64,000 nt of DNA. Source: Actinoallomurus iriomotensis. GTDB lineage: Bacteria; Actinomycetota; Actinomycetes; Streptosporangiales; Streptosporangiaceae. Shown piece by piece: positions 55,002 to 62,144 of this stretch. The DNA lies in assembly GCF_030269445.1 (NCBI RefSeq), contig NZ_BSTJ01000003.1, positions 372,001-436,000 on the forward strand. The letters are read 5' to 3'. A program made the position numbers and the translations under genes. Each line of letters starts with the position of its first letter. Position 1 is the stretch's first letter. Below the pieces are notes generated by a model that worked only from the letters and a program-made list of their open reading frames with translations, ran no database searches and had not been told where the DNA came from.

Positions 55002-55177
55002 ATGGTGAGCCACCGGCGGCCTGCTGAAGCTCGGCGGACTTCGGCCTCCGAGCGACCATCGCCAAGCGCGCGTACGACATGCTGAGATCAGCGATGGGCC
55101 TGCCGGCCCGGCATGCCTCCCCACCACCGGCTCCACCACCACCTGCACCGCCACCGCCGCCCCGACCACCACGATGA
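55002..55177 (+). pseudogene. Possible broken small gene
   Basis: After AAAGGACTG an ATG at 55002 opens a 27-codon frame (MVSHRRPAEARRTS) that is compositionally coding-like. From ~55033 another frame reads SSADFGLRATIAKRAYDMLR followed by SAMGLPARHAS and a Pro-rich tail, ending at 55177, but it lacks a start. A single frameshift near 55025-55035 would join the two into a ~55-residue protein. Either a decayed gene or a chance arrangement; I cannot decide. Confidence 0.3.
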
Positions 55178-55202
55178 CCGTTCACCGACAGGAGAGCCGC
55201 TG

Positions 55203-55808
55203 ATGTCCGAGCACCCGCCCGGCGCCCGCGCGGAGTGGCATGACGTGTTGCTCCGGCTCGCGGGGTGGCTGGCCGACGACGACCTGACCCGGGCCCGTGA
55301 GTTCCTCGCCGCCGGGCGGCTGGACGAGCTCGCCGCGTTGATCGCCGGGGCCGTCGACACCGGGCTGGTCCCCTACTCCCCGGGGGACGCCGAGCGGCTG
55401 CGGCGTCTGCTGGCCGGGTACGTCGACGACCCGTCCGTGGTGGACGCGGGGATACGGCGCCAGATGGAGCAGCCCCCGGGCGATTTCGCCCCCGTGCCCC
55501 CGTGGGGCATCGGTCCGAGCGTGGTCGACGAGATCGACCAGGCCGCGGTGGACGCCGCGCGGAAGACGACGGTGAGCGGTCTGCGGCGTGTGTGGCGGTA
55601 CCCGCCGACCGGTCTGCAGTCGCCCCGGCGGGTGTACCTCGCCGAGACGCCGGCCGGCGCCGACCCGGTGGAGGTGACCGGGCTCCTGCAGCAGGCCCTG
55701 GCCGAGGCGGGAGAGGCGGCGCCACAGGTCGAGGCGTACTCTGCCGGAACCCCGCTGCCGGACTACCACCGGGCGGCGCTCGCCGGCGCCGAAGCGCTGC
55801 CGATCTGA
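55203..55808 (+). CDS. Hypothetical ESX-locus soluble protein
   Basis: A 201-residue helical protein starting MSEHPPGARAEWHDVLLRLA behind ACAGGAGAG. Its first 80 residues look like a helical bundle (REFLAAGRLDELAALIAGAV). The second half (VVDEIDQAAVDAARKTTVSG; RRVYLAETPAGADPVEVTGL) resembles a small globular domain. No signal peptide or TM segment, and no family recognised. It precedes the run of single-TM proteins and could be a cytosolic partner of them. Confidence 0.65.
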   Translation: MSEHPPGARAEWHDVLLRLAGWLADDDLTRAREFLAAGRLDELAALIAGAVDTGLVPYSPGDAERLRRLLAGYVDDPSVVDAGIRRQMEQPPGDFAPVPPWGIGPSVVDEIDQAAVDAARKTTVSGLRRVWRYPPTGLQSPRRVYLAETPAGADPVEVTGLLQQALAEAGEAAPQVEAYSAGTPLPDYHRAALAGAEALPI

Positions 55809-55880
55809 CGTGGTGATCACATGAGCGAGCGAGGCGGAAGACACAGCGCACCCGGGCCCTTCCCCGAAGGAGGAGGGCCG

Positions 55881-56507
55881 ATGAACGTCTATTACGACGA
55901 GCCGGTGGCCCCGCCCCCGCCGGGCGAGGTGAAGCCGCGCCGGCGGATGCGGGTGACACTGATCATCATCGGGGCTCTCGTGGTGCTCGCCGCGGCCACG
56001 TGGGCGGCCGGCGGGTTGCGGGCGCAGCCCGGCGGGCCGGCCCAGAGCGTCGCGGGACGCACCGTGAACCAGGGACTGTTCGACGTGCAGATCCTGGACG
56101 CGCGGTCCGGGCGGATGAAGCTGAGCTCCTTCGACCCGGCGGCGAACCTCCTCGTCGTGCGGATGCGGGTCACCGACCTGGGCGACCAGTCGTACGGCGT
56201 CAGCTCGTTCATCAGCGGCGTCGCCGCCGAGCCCAAGCCCGGCAAGTACGTCGAGCCCGACCTCATGGACTCCGTGGGCGTCGTCGACGGGCAGGTCACC
56301 AGCGAGATCCATCCGCGGCTGCCCGTCGTCGTGCAGCTCGTGTGGAAGCTGGGCGACGCCACCGCGCCGCGTACGCTGACCGTGGCGCTGCGCCTGTGGG
56401 AGTACGGCCAGAGCTTCACCACCGACGAGTTCTACTGGAGCGTGAGCAAGCAGTCCCCCGTCAAGGCCGAGGTGAAGGTGCCGGTGCGTCTGGGAGCGAC
56501 GTCATGA
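55881..56507 (+). CDS. Single-TM extracytoplasmic protein A of the ESX-locus operon
   Basis: A 208-residue protein: a short Pro-rich cytoplasmic N-terminus (VYYDEPVAPPPPGEVKPRRR), one TM helix (~24-46), and an extracytoplasmic beta-rich domain (NLLVVRMRVTDLGDQSYGVS; PVVVQLVWKLGDATAPRTLT). GGAGGAGGGCCG precedes the ATG; an upstream in-frame ATG at 55821 would add 20 Gly/Pro-rich residues. Its stop overlaps the next start as ATGA. With the next two genes it forms three membrane-anchored proteins of similar plan, perhaps subunits of one envelope complex. Confidence 0.75.
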   Translation: MNVYYDEPVAPPPPGEVKPRRRMRVTLIIIGALVVLAAATWAAGGLRAQPGGPAQSVAGRTVNQGLFDVQILDARSGRMKLSSFDPAANLLVVRMRVTDLGDQSYGVSSFISGVAAEPKPGKYVEPDLMDSVGVVDGQVTSEIHPRLPVVVQLVWKLGDATAPRTLTVALRLWEYGQSFTTDEFYWSVSKQSPVKAEVKVPVRLGATS

Positions 56508-57088
56508 GCGTGGCGCGGAAGGCCGTGGCGGCCGTGCTGACCGTCGCTCTGGCGGCGCTGACGATGTGGCTCCACACCGTCGAACCGCACATCGAAAGCC
56601 GTGTGCAGGACCCTCTGGCCAGCAAGGGACGCATCGGCGCGGCCGTGGACACGCCGGACTTCAGCGTGAAGGTCACCAAGGTCGACGTGGCCGCTGCGAT
56701 CAGCAAGCCGTCGTTCCTGGACAAGAGCAAGGTGATGAAGAGCCTGGGTCTCTTCGTGATCGTGCAGACGCAGATCAGGAGCAACAAGAAGCCGTTCACC
56801 CCCGGCCACGTGCGGCTGGTCACGCGAGGCGGCGTGACGTACGCCGAGAGCGGCCGGGCGGACCTCCCGGACACCAGCGGTGGCTTCGAGCCGATGCGGT
56901 GGGCTCCGGCGACGTTCATCTTCGAGATCCCCAAGGACCGGCTCGCCGGTGCGCGCCTCGTGGTCGGCACCGCCGACCTCCTCAACACCCTGAGCGGTGA
57001 GACCTGGATCGACCTGGGCCTCGACGGCGACCAGGCCGCACGGCTGGCCGCCCACCCCACCGCCGACTACGTCCTGAAGACCTCATGA
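56504..57088 (+). CDS. Single-TM extracytoplasmic protein B of the ESX-locus operon
   Basis: A 194-residue protein with an uncleaved N-terminal TM/signal segment (ARKAVAAVLTVALAALTMWL) and a beta-rich extracytoplasmic domain with DFSVKVTKVDVAAAISKPSF and GLFVIVQTQIRSNKKPFTPG. The pattern of the domain (a Val-rich strand, SLGLFVIV, then RLVTRGGVTYAES) resembles protein A, which suggests duplication. Start overlaps the preceding stop (ATGA) and its own stop overlaps the 23-codon ORF (ATGA). Confidence 0.75.
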   Translation: MSVARKAVAAVLTVALAALTMWLHTVEPHIESRVQDPLASKGRIGAAVDTPDFSVKVTKVDVAAAISKPSFLDKSKVMKSLGLFVIVQTQIRSNKKPFTPGHVRLVTRGGVTYAESGRADLPDTSGGFEPMRWAPATFIFEIPKDRLAGARLVVGTADLLNTLSGETWIDLGLDGDQAARLAAHPTADYVLKTS

Positions 57089-57156
57089 GCGAGCTCTTCG
57101 AAAGAGTCGCGGACTCGCCTCAGTGGCAACGCCCTCCGACGAAGGAGGACTCATGA
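57085..57156 (+). CDS. 23-residue ORF linking two membrane-protein genes by ATGA overlaps
   Basis: The ORF starts MSELFERVADSP and ends TKEDS. Its ATG overlaps the stop of protein B and its TGA overlaps the ATG of protein C, so it sits exactly between two ATGA junctions. That arrangement strongly suggests it is translated by coupled reinitiation. The GAAGGAGGA ribosome binding site of protein C is embedded near its 3' end. The peptide is acidic, has no TM segment, and is probably a microprotein or a coupling device. Confidence 0.6.
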   Translation: MSELFERVADSPQWQRPPTKEDS

Positions 57157-57755
57157 CGTACGACCCGATGGAGTGGACGATCCGGGACCCGCTCGAGGAG
57201 ACGGTCCCGGATCCGCTCGAGCGGCGGCGGGGTCGCGTGGGCCACGACACGCGACGGGCGATCGAGGTGGCGGCGGTGATCCTGCTGATCCCCGGCTTCC
57301 TCACGGTCCAGTGGATCGACATGGAACACCAGTCGCGAGGGTTCCAGACGAAGGAACACGTGACCGTCGTACCCCGCGGCGGCACCGCCACCCTCGGGCG
57401 GGTCCGGCTGCGGCTGCTCGGCCGCGACGCGACCGGTTCGTCGAAGAGCGGCAGCGCCGCCAACGGGTCGGCGCTGCTCAAGCTCGTCGTGGACGCGCAG
57501 CCCCTCGACGCCCAGGGCGTGAAGCAACTGCCGGCGATCGCGTACACGGTCCGCGACCGCGCGGGGCACGTGTGGTCGGCCGGCGGTGAGACCGACCCCG
57601 ATCTCAAGCCGGCCGTCGGCACCGTGTCGCAGGTGTCGGTCACCGCGACCGTGCCCGCGGGCCTGGTCAGCTCGGTTGTACTCGAGGCTCGGCCCGGCGG
57701 GCTGCTGACGCGGAAGCCGTCGGGGCCGACGCAGGTTTTGCGCTTCGCTCACTGA
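57153..57755 (+). CDS. Single-TM extracytoplasmic protein C of the ESX-locus operon
   Basis: A 200-residue protein: an Asp/Glu/Arg-rich cytoplasmic N-terminus (DPMEWTIRDPLEETVPDPLE), one TM helix (~40-58; AIEVAAVILLIPGFLTVQWI), and an extracytoplasmic beta-rich domain (VPRGGTATLGRVRLRLLGRD; VGTVSQVSVTATVPAGLV). The ATG behind GGAGGACTC is preferred to a GTG 30 bases before. The last 89 bp overlap the end of the convergent membrane protein gene. It is the last of the ATGA-linked set. Confidence 0.75.
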   Translation: MTYDPMEWTIRDPLEETVPDPLERRRGRVGHDTRRAIEVAAVILLIPGFLTVQWIDMEHQSRGFQTKEHVTVVPRGGTATLGRVRLRLLGRDATGSSKSGSAANGSALLKLVVDAQPLDAQGVKQLPAIAYTVRDRAGHVWSAGGETDPDLKPAVGTVSQVSVTATVPAGLVSSVVLEARPGGLLTRKPSGPTQVLRFAH

Positions 57756-58974
57756 CCCGGGCGACGACCATGTCGAACGCCGCGGCCATCAGGCAGACCC
57801 GCAGAATCTGGTGGAGGAGTTCGGCGAAGAAGGAGATGACCTGGAGCGCCGGCATCCAGAAGACGATGGGGTGCGGCCCGAGCAGGTGGTAGACGCCGCG
57901 CTTGAGCAGCAGCGCACCGTCGTCCAGCCCGGTGAACAGGACGCAGAACACCATGAACGGCAGGAGTCCCGAGCGGAAGACCATCCGGAACCCGTAGACG
58001 GTCGGGAGCCACTTGTCGCGCCACTCGCGCGTGATGACCTCCCACGGCGTGTGCGGCCGGTCCATGCCGCTGGCCGAGGCGAGCCCCCGGCCGACCCGGC
58101 CGCGCCCGAGCTGGGTCTCCTCGTCGGCGTCCACGCCGAGGATGACGCCGGCGATGACCAGCCAGACGAGTCCGCCGAGCACCGCCTCCTTGAACGACGG
58201 CCACAGCACGTCGAACCAGCCGAACGCCGGTCCGGTGATCTCTCCTAGCCAGTGCCAGAAGACCCGGTTAGTGATCCAGTCCGTCAGGTCACCGCGGGCC
58301 TTGTTGATGGTGAACAGGCCGAACAGCGTCCAGTTCACCTCGAACAGCGCGACCGTGATACCGCCGACGCGCGGCCATCGCGGCTCGACGAAACGCTCGG
58401 CGATGAACTTCAGCACCAGGAAGGCCGCGGTGAGCGCGATCGCGACCCAGATGTGGTCCTCGATGGCGATGGTCAGCTTCATCGCCTGGATCTGGCCGGA
58501 GAGGCCGCCCTGCGCGTTGCCCCGGCCCGCCGCCGACTGCTCGAAGGCCTGGGCGTCGTCGGTGAACCAGTTCCAGGCCAGATAGAAGATCATGAACGGC
58601 AGCAGCGCGCGCGTCACCGCGTCGAGGATCGTCTCCTCCTCCGCGGCCGTCCAGGAGGTCAGGGACTCGTCGAGCTCGCGCTTCCTGACCGCGGGCAGGC
58701 CGTCCTTGACGCTGTGCAGCATCGCCACGGTGACGCCGAGCGAGACCATGACGATCAGGCTGATGACGAAGATCGGCACGGGCGCGTGGTGCAGCCCGAA
58801 GTGATAGCCCCCCAGGAACAGCAGGTAACGCAGGACCTGGCCGATCGTGAACCAGAGCGCCAGCGGCACCGCGAAGCGCCCGGCCAGCCGAAGCGTGTTC
58901 CAGGGCAGAGTCACGGGGGACGAACGCAGCACAATACGCGATCGTAGCGGCTGTCCCCTGGTCGGCCGGGTCAC
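57667..58974 (-). CDS. Multi-TM membrane protein of unknown function
   Basis: A 435-residue protein with roughly nine predicted TM segments (e.g. RFAVPLALWFTIGQVLRYLL; VWVAIALTAAFLVLKFIAER; AVLGGLVWLVIAGVILGVDA; VFWMPALQVISFFAELLH). The loops are aromatic-rich (WTAAEEETILDAVTRALLPF). No transporter family was recognised, though the repeated FW and RP/KW patches suggest a carrier or scramblase-like role. Its C-terminal coding region overlaps the end of protein C on the other strand by 89 bp, with both frames clearly coding. Confidence 0.75.
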   Translation of the reverse strand: MTRPTRGQPLRSRIVLRSSPVTLPWNTLRLAGRFAVPLALWFTIGQVLRYLLFLGGYHFGLHHAPVPIFVISLIVMVSLGVTVAMLHSVKDGLPAVRKRELDESLTSWTAAEEETILDAVTRALLPFMIFYLAWNWFTDDAQAFEQSAAGRGNAQGGLSGQIQAMKLTIAIEDHIWVAIALTAAFLVLKFIAERFVEPRWPRVGGITVALFEVNWTLFGLFTINKARGDLTDWITNRVFWHWLGEITGPAFGWFDVLWPSFKEAVLGGLVWLVIAGVILGVDADEETQLGRGRVGRGLASASGMDRPHTPWEVITREWRDKWLPTVYGFRMVFRSGLLPFMVFCVLFTGLDDGALLLKRGVYHLLGPHPIVFWMPALQVISFFAELLHQILRVCLMAAAFDMVVARVSERSAKPASAPTASASAARRAEPRVQPS

Positions 58975-58996
58975 GATTTCACGGGATTAGAAGTAA

Positions 58997-59030
58997 AAGG
59001 TCCCGCCGTCCGGGCGGACGGCGGGACCTT
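58997..59030 (-). terminator. Very strong hairpin ending the sulfur-transfer operon
   Basis: Perfect 15-bp stem AAGGTCCCGCCGTCC / GGACGGCGGGACCTT with a 4-nt loop, ending 16 bp after the DUF1416 stop. The AA/TT at its base gives a short U-run on the minus strand, and AAAA on the other side can serve the opposite direction. Confidence 0.85.
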
Positions 59031-59046
59031 CTCGTGTGCTCAGGCC

Positions 59047-59355
59047 CTAGATGGCGACCTCGAGGTTGGCGACCTCACCGGTCTGCGCCGTCACCGCGGA
59101 GTCGATGCTGACCCCGCCCGGCGCGAGCACGCGCACGGTCCAGTCACCGGGCGCGGCGAAGAACCGGAAGACGCCCTCGTCGCTGGTCACGACCTCGCCG
59201 GTGAACTCGCCGGTCGCGTCGAGCAGCCGTGCGTACGCGCCGGAGACGGCGTCGCCTCCGCGTACGACGGTGCCCTGGATGACCGCCTCGTTGTTCAGAT
59301 CCACTGTGGCGGGCAGGCTCGCCGTCTGAGCCGGTGCCCCGCAGCCGTCCGTCAT
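59047..59355 (-). CDS. DUF1416 protein (SseC-like)
   Basis: A 102-residue beta-sandwich protein with the start MTDGCGAPAQTASLPATVDL and a strand-rich core (VIQGTVVRGGDAVSGAYARL, GVFRFFAAPGDWTVRVLA), a transthyretin-like fold. It is always next to the rhodanese-type sulfurtransferase in actinobacteria (SseC next to CysA2/CysA3 in mycobacteria), and here its start overlaps the stop of that gene (ATGA). The precise role in sulfur transfer is not known. The CG pair near the N-terminus is the only Cys. Confidence 0.9.
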   Translation of the reverse strand: MTDGCGAPAQTASLPATVDLNNEAVIQGTVVRGGDAVSGAYARLLDATGEFTGEVVTSDEGVFRFFAAPGDWTVRVLAPGGVSIDSAVTAQTGEVANLEVAI

Positions 59356-60191
59356 TTCGCCTCCCCCAGCTCGATCGGTACACCGACGAGCGATCCGTAC
59401 TCGGTCCAGGATCCGTCGTAGTTCTTCACGTCCGGCAGGCCCAGCAGCTCGTGCAGGGCGAACCAGGTGTGGGACGACCGCTCGCCGATGCGGCAGTAAG
59501 CGATCGTCGGCTTGGACAGGTCGACGCCGGCCTCTTCGTACAGCTCGCGCAGCTCCTCGTCGGAGCGGAACGTGCCGTCGTCGTTGGCCGCCTTCGACCA
59601 GGGAATGTTACGCGCCGTCGGGATGTGGCCGCCGCGCTGCGCCTGCTCCTGCGGCAGGTGCGCCGGGGCGAGCAGCTTGCCGGAGAACTCGTCCGGCGAG
59701 CGCACGTCCACGAGGTTCTTGTCGCCGATAGCGTCGACGACCTCGTCGCGGAGGGCGCGGATCGCGGCGTCCTGCTCCTTGGCCGTGTAGTCGGTCTTCG
59801 GCCGGGACGGGGTGTCCTGGACGAGGTCGCGGGAGTCCAGCTCCCACTTCTTGCGGCCGCCGTCGAGCAGCTTGACGTTCTGGTGGCCGTACAGGCGGAA
59901 GTACCAGTAGGCGTACGCGGCGAACCAGTTGTTGTTGCCGCCGTACAGCACGACCAGGTCGTCGTTGGCGATGCCCTTCTCCGAGAGAAGGTTCTCGAAA
60001 CCGGTCTTGTCCACGAAGTCGCGGCGTACCGGGTCCTGCAGTTCGGTCTTCCAGTCGATACGGACGGCGCCACGGATGTGACCCTTGTCGTACGCGCTGG
60101 TGTCCTCGTCGACCTCGACGAGAACGATCCCGGGGTCATCGAGGTGCGCCTGCACCCAGTCGGCGTCGACCAGGACGTCGGAGCGGCTCAT
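59352..60191 (-). CDS. Thiosulfate/3-mercaptopyruvate sulfurtransferase (CysA2-like)
   Basis: A 279-residue tandem rhodanese. The first domain is structural (VLVDADWVQAHLDDPGIVLV; KGHIRGAVRIDWKTELQDPV); the second carries the active-site Cys in IAYCRIGERSSHTWF, about residue 234. The enzyme moves a sulfane sulfur onto a Cys persulfide. It is co-transcribed with DUF1416, preceded by DUF4395 and by a Cys-containing leader peptide, so the operon most likely responds to cysteine supply. The gene order thioredoxin-like, sulfurtransferase, DUF1416 resembles mycobacterial thiX-cysA2-sseC2. Confidence 0.93.
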   Translation of the reverse strand: MSRSDVLVDADWVQAHLDDPGIVLVEVDEDTSAYDKGHIRGAVRIDWKTELQDPVRRDFVDKTGFENLLSEKGIANDDLVVLYGGNNNWFAAYAYWYFRLYGHQNVKLLDGGRKKWELDSRDLVQDTPSRPKTDYTAKEQDAAIRALRDEVVDAIGDKNLVDVRSPDEFSGKLLAPAHLPQEQAQRGGHIPTARNIPWSKAANDDGTFRSDEELRELYEEAGVDLSKPTIAYCRIGERSSHTWFALHELLGLPDVKNYDGSWTEYGSLVGVPIELGEAK

Positions 60192-60272
60192 GCTGTGGTC
60201 CTCCCAGTTGGAGTGGCAGTACGGGTCTTACGGGCACTCGCGGCATGGTCACGAGCCTGGCGAAGACGTACT

Positions 60273-60288
60273 TAGGCGAACTCGCCTA
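60273..60288. promoter_or_regulatory. 16-bp palindrome between DUF4395 and sulfurtransferase genes
   Basis: TAGGCGA-ac-TCGCCTA is a perfect 7-bp inverted repeat that also contains the DUF4395 stop codon. The 94-bp gap before the sulfurtransferase start suggests an internal promoter here; the palindrome could be an operator. Tentative. Confidence 0.35.
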
Positions 60289-60708
60289 GGACGTCGCTCG
60301 CCCAGGGGTGAGCCGGCGGAAGAGCAGATAGGCCTCGCAGCCCAGACACAGCCCGAAGGCGGCGTTGAGAAAGGCCGCGACCAGCGCGAACGCGGTGGCG
60401 GTCATTCCCAGCGCCGGGATACCCAGGGCGTACCCGACCACTCCTGTCAGGGCGAACACCGCACCCACCCCCTGCGCGAAGCGGGGCGGTGCCTCCGGCT
60501 CCAGCTCCTTGGGCGAGCCGAGCCGAGGGCGGATGAGCGCCTGGTAGATCAGGCCGTACGGTGCGCTCCGGAGACCGAAGAGGACTCCGATGAGGAACAC
60601 CGCGGCCTGTACCGCCAGCAGCAGCCAGCTGCTGGTCACCAAGACGACGATCAGGACGATGGATGTGAGAACCGCGGCGAAACGCTGGCCTCTTGGGTCG
60701 ACCTGCAT
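60286..60708 (-). CDS. DUF4395 membrane protein
   Basis: A 140-residue protein with four TM helices in two pairs (FAAVLTSIVLIVVLVTSSWL; LLLAVQAAVFLIGVLFGL; GAVFALTGVVGYALGIPALG; FALVAAFLNAAFGLCLGCEA), the last containing CLGC. DUF4395 proteins sit next to sulfurtransferases in many actinobacteria and may pass sulfur or reducing power across the membrane through the Cys pair. The MQVDPRGQRF start follows AGGAG; a longer frame overlaps the leader peptide and is not needed. Confidence 0.85.
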   Translation of the reverse strand: MQVDPRGQRFAAVLTSIVLIVVLVTSSWLLLAVQAAVFLIGVLFGLRSAPYGLIYQALIRPRLGSPKELEPEAPPRFAQGVGAVFALTGVVGYALGIPALGMTATAFALVAAFLNAAFGLCLGCEAYLLFRRLTPGRATS

Positions 60709-60766
60709 CGGAAGATGCTCCTGATGACGGCGGCGAGTGAGACGGGCTACGAGAGGGCCAACCAGC

Positions 60767-60850
60767 TCAGGCCGTACGACAGAGCGCCGTCGCGACGCGG
60801 CAGAAGTCAACCGCCCGCCGCTTGGTCAGCAGCTCTGTCCAGGATCGCAC
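60767..60850 (-). CDS. Cysteine-containing leader peptide (putative attenuator)
   Basis: A 27-residue ORF with GTG start, VRSWTELLTKRRAVDF and then CRVATALCRTA. The KRRAVDFCRVATALC pattern matches the 'RRxVDxxRV' type short leader peptides upstream of sulfur and cysteine genes in actinobacteria, where translation of Cys codons is thought to control downstream expression. No SD sequence; a TACTAT -10 box lies six bases upstream, so the transcript starts with the GTG (leaderless). It is 58 bp before the DUF4395-sulfurtransferase-DUF1416 genes. Confidence 0.75.
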   Translation of the reverse strand: MRSWTELLTKRRAVDFCRVATALCRTA

Positions 60851-60856
60851 GACACG

Positions 60857-60862
60857 ATAGTA
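60857..60862 (-). promoter_or_regulatory. -10 box of the leaderless leader-peptide transcript
   Basis: TACTAT on the minus strand, six bases before the GTG of the leader peptide; a weak TTACGC sits 16 bp further upstream. Spacing fits transcription starting at the G of the start codon. Confidence 0.55.
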
Positions 60863-60964
60863 AGCGGCGTCTCGCTCCGCGTAAAATGCCATCTCGCCCA
60901 TCGAGATCACAATTTCCTCATCGACCTGCGACGGCGGCGTCATGGACTTCGTCATCGGCCCTGC

Positions 60965-61390
60965 TCAGGCGACGGTCTGGCCGAGAGCGGCGACGATGTC
61001 GGCCTTGCGAGGAAGGCCCGAGCCACGGCGGACGATCTCTCCATCGGCGTTCAGGACGAACACGGTCGGAGTGCGCAGGACGTTCAGCCGGCGCACGAGG
61101 TCCAGATGGGACTCCGCGTCGATCTCGACGTGGGCCACGCCGTCCACCAGGTCCGTCACCTCGGTCAGGATCCGCCGGGTCGCGCGGCACGGAGCGCAGA
61201 ACGCCGAGGAGAACTGCACCAGCGTCGCCCGCGGGCCCAGTGCCGTGCCCAGCTCCGTCTCGCCGAGACGCTCCACCTCGCCGTCCTTCCGCTCCGGGCG
61301 TTCGCGCAGCACGCCGTTGCGGCTCCGCCACACCAGGCCGAGCGCGGTGGCGAGGACGAGTGCCGCCAGCGCGACGTAAAGACCGATCAT
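60965..61390 (-). CDS. Thioredoxin-like membrane protein (ThiX-like)
   Basis: A 141-residue protein with an N-terminal TM anchor (GLYVALAALVLATALGLVWR) and an extracytoplasmic-type thioredoxin domain. The active site is FCAPCRATR (CxPC) and the cis-Pro region is LRTPTVFVLNADGE. It belongs to the sulfurtransferase neighbourhood and probably reduces the carrier proteins of that operon. ATG is preferred; a GTG directly upstream is also possible. It lies just upstream of the leader peptide's promoter. Confidence 0.88.
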   Translation of the reverse strand: MIGLYVALAALVLATALGLVWRSRNGVLRERPERKDGEVERLGETELGTALGPRATLVQFSSAFCAPCRATRRILTEVTDLVDGVAHVEIDAESHLDLVRRLNVLRTPTVFVLNADGEIVRRGSGLPRKADIVAALGQTVA

Positions 61391-61427
61391 CACCTAGTCC
61401 AAGGAGTGTGCCGTCCCCGGCATTCCC

Positions 61428-62144
61428 TCAGAGTCTCACGAGTACCAGCCGGCGTCCCTCGGTGGTGAGCACCTCGACCGACGCCAGATCGCTCTTCTGG
61501 ATCATCGACGAGCCGGCGAAGCTGGCGGCACCGGCCTCGTACTGCGTCTCCCAGCCGCCCGCGATGTCCTTGCGGCCCTTTTTGTCCGTCGCGACCAGAT
61601 GGCAGTGAGAGCCCGGCGGCGCGCCGCTCAGCCGTACGTTGAAGGCGGTCCCCCACAGCTTGGGCTGCATGTCGATCTGGGCGCGGACGCCCGTAGCCGG
61701 ATCCTTGGTGCTCACGGTCGTGATCGGGCCGGTGGCCGGGGCGGTGGTCGCGGCGGGCGGGCGGGGGGAACGTTCGGCGACGTCGCCGCCGCCGTCGCTC
61801 CCCATCATCGCCCGGACGCCGACGCCCAGCACGACGATCAGTGCCGCGGCGGCGGCGATCCACAGGGCGCGTTCGCGACGGCGCCGCGCGCGGCTCTCGT
61901 CCGCGGCCTTGCTCAGGACCGACTCCAGGAGCTCCGCGGGTGGCGGGGCGAGCTGCTCGATCTGCTCCTCGGTGACGCGCCCGAGCATGGCGGGCAGGCC
62001 GGCCAGCGACGCGAGTTCGTCCCGGCAGCGCCGGCAGACGGCCAGGTGCGCGTCCACTTCGGAGCGTTCCGCGGGCTCGATGGCGCCGAGGACGTACACA
62101 CCGAGCGACAGCCGCAGCCGCGAGCATTCGGTGCTCGATGTCAT
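61428..62144 (-). CDS. Membrane anti-sigma factor (zf-HC2)
   Basis: A 238-residue protein with an N-terminal zinc-binding anti-sigma domain (AERSEVDAHLAVCRRCRDEL, the HxxxCxxC motif, ~32-41), one TM helix (~92-113), and an extracytoplasmic anti-sigma-K-like domain (GTAFNVRLSGAPPGSHCHLV; VEVLTTEGRRLVLVRL). The start overlaps the sigma factor stop as ATGA. It holds the cognate ECF sigma factor inactive at the membrane until a signal leads to its release or proteolysis. Confidence 0.9.
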   Translation of the reverse strand: MTSSTECSRLRLSLGVYVLGAIEPAERSEVDAHLAVCRRCRDELASLAGLPAMLGRVTEEQIEQLAPPPAELLESVLSKAADESRARRRRERALWIAAAAALIVVLGVGVRAMMGSDGGGDVAERSPRPPAATTAPATGPITTVSTKDPATGVRAQIDMQPKLWGTAFNVRLSGAPPGSHCHLVATDKKGRKDIAGGWETQYEAGAASFAGSSMIQKSDLASVEVLTTEGRRLVLVRL

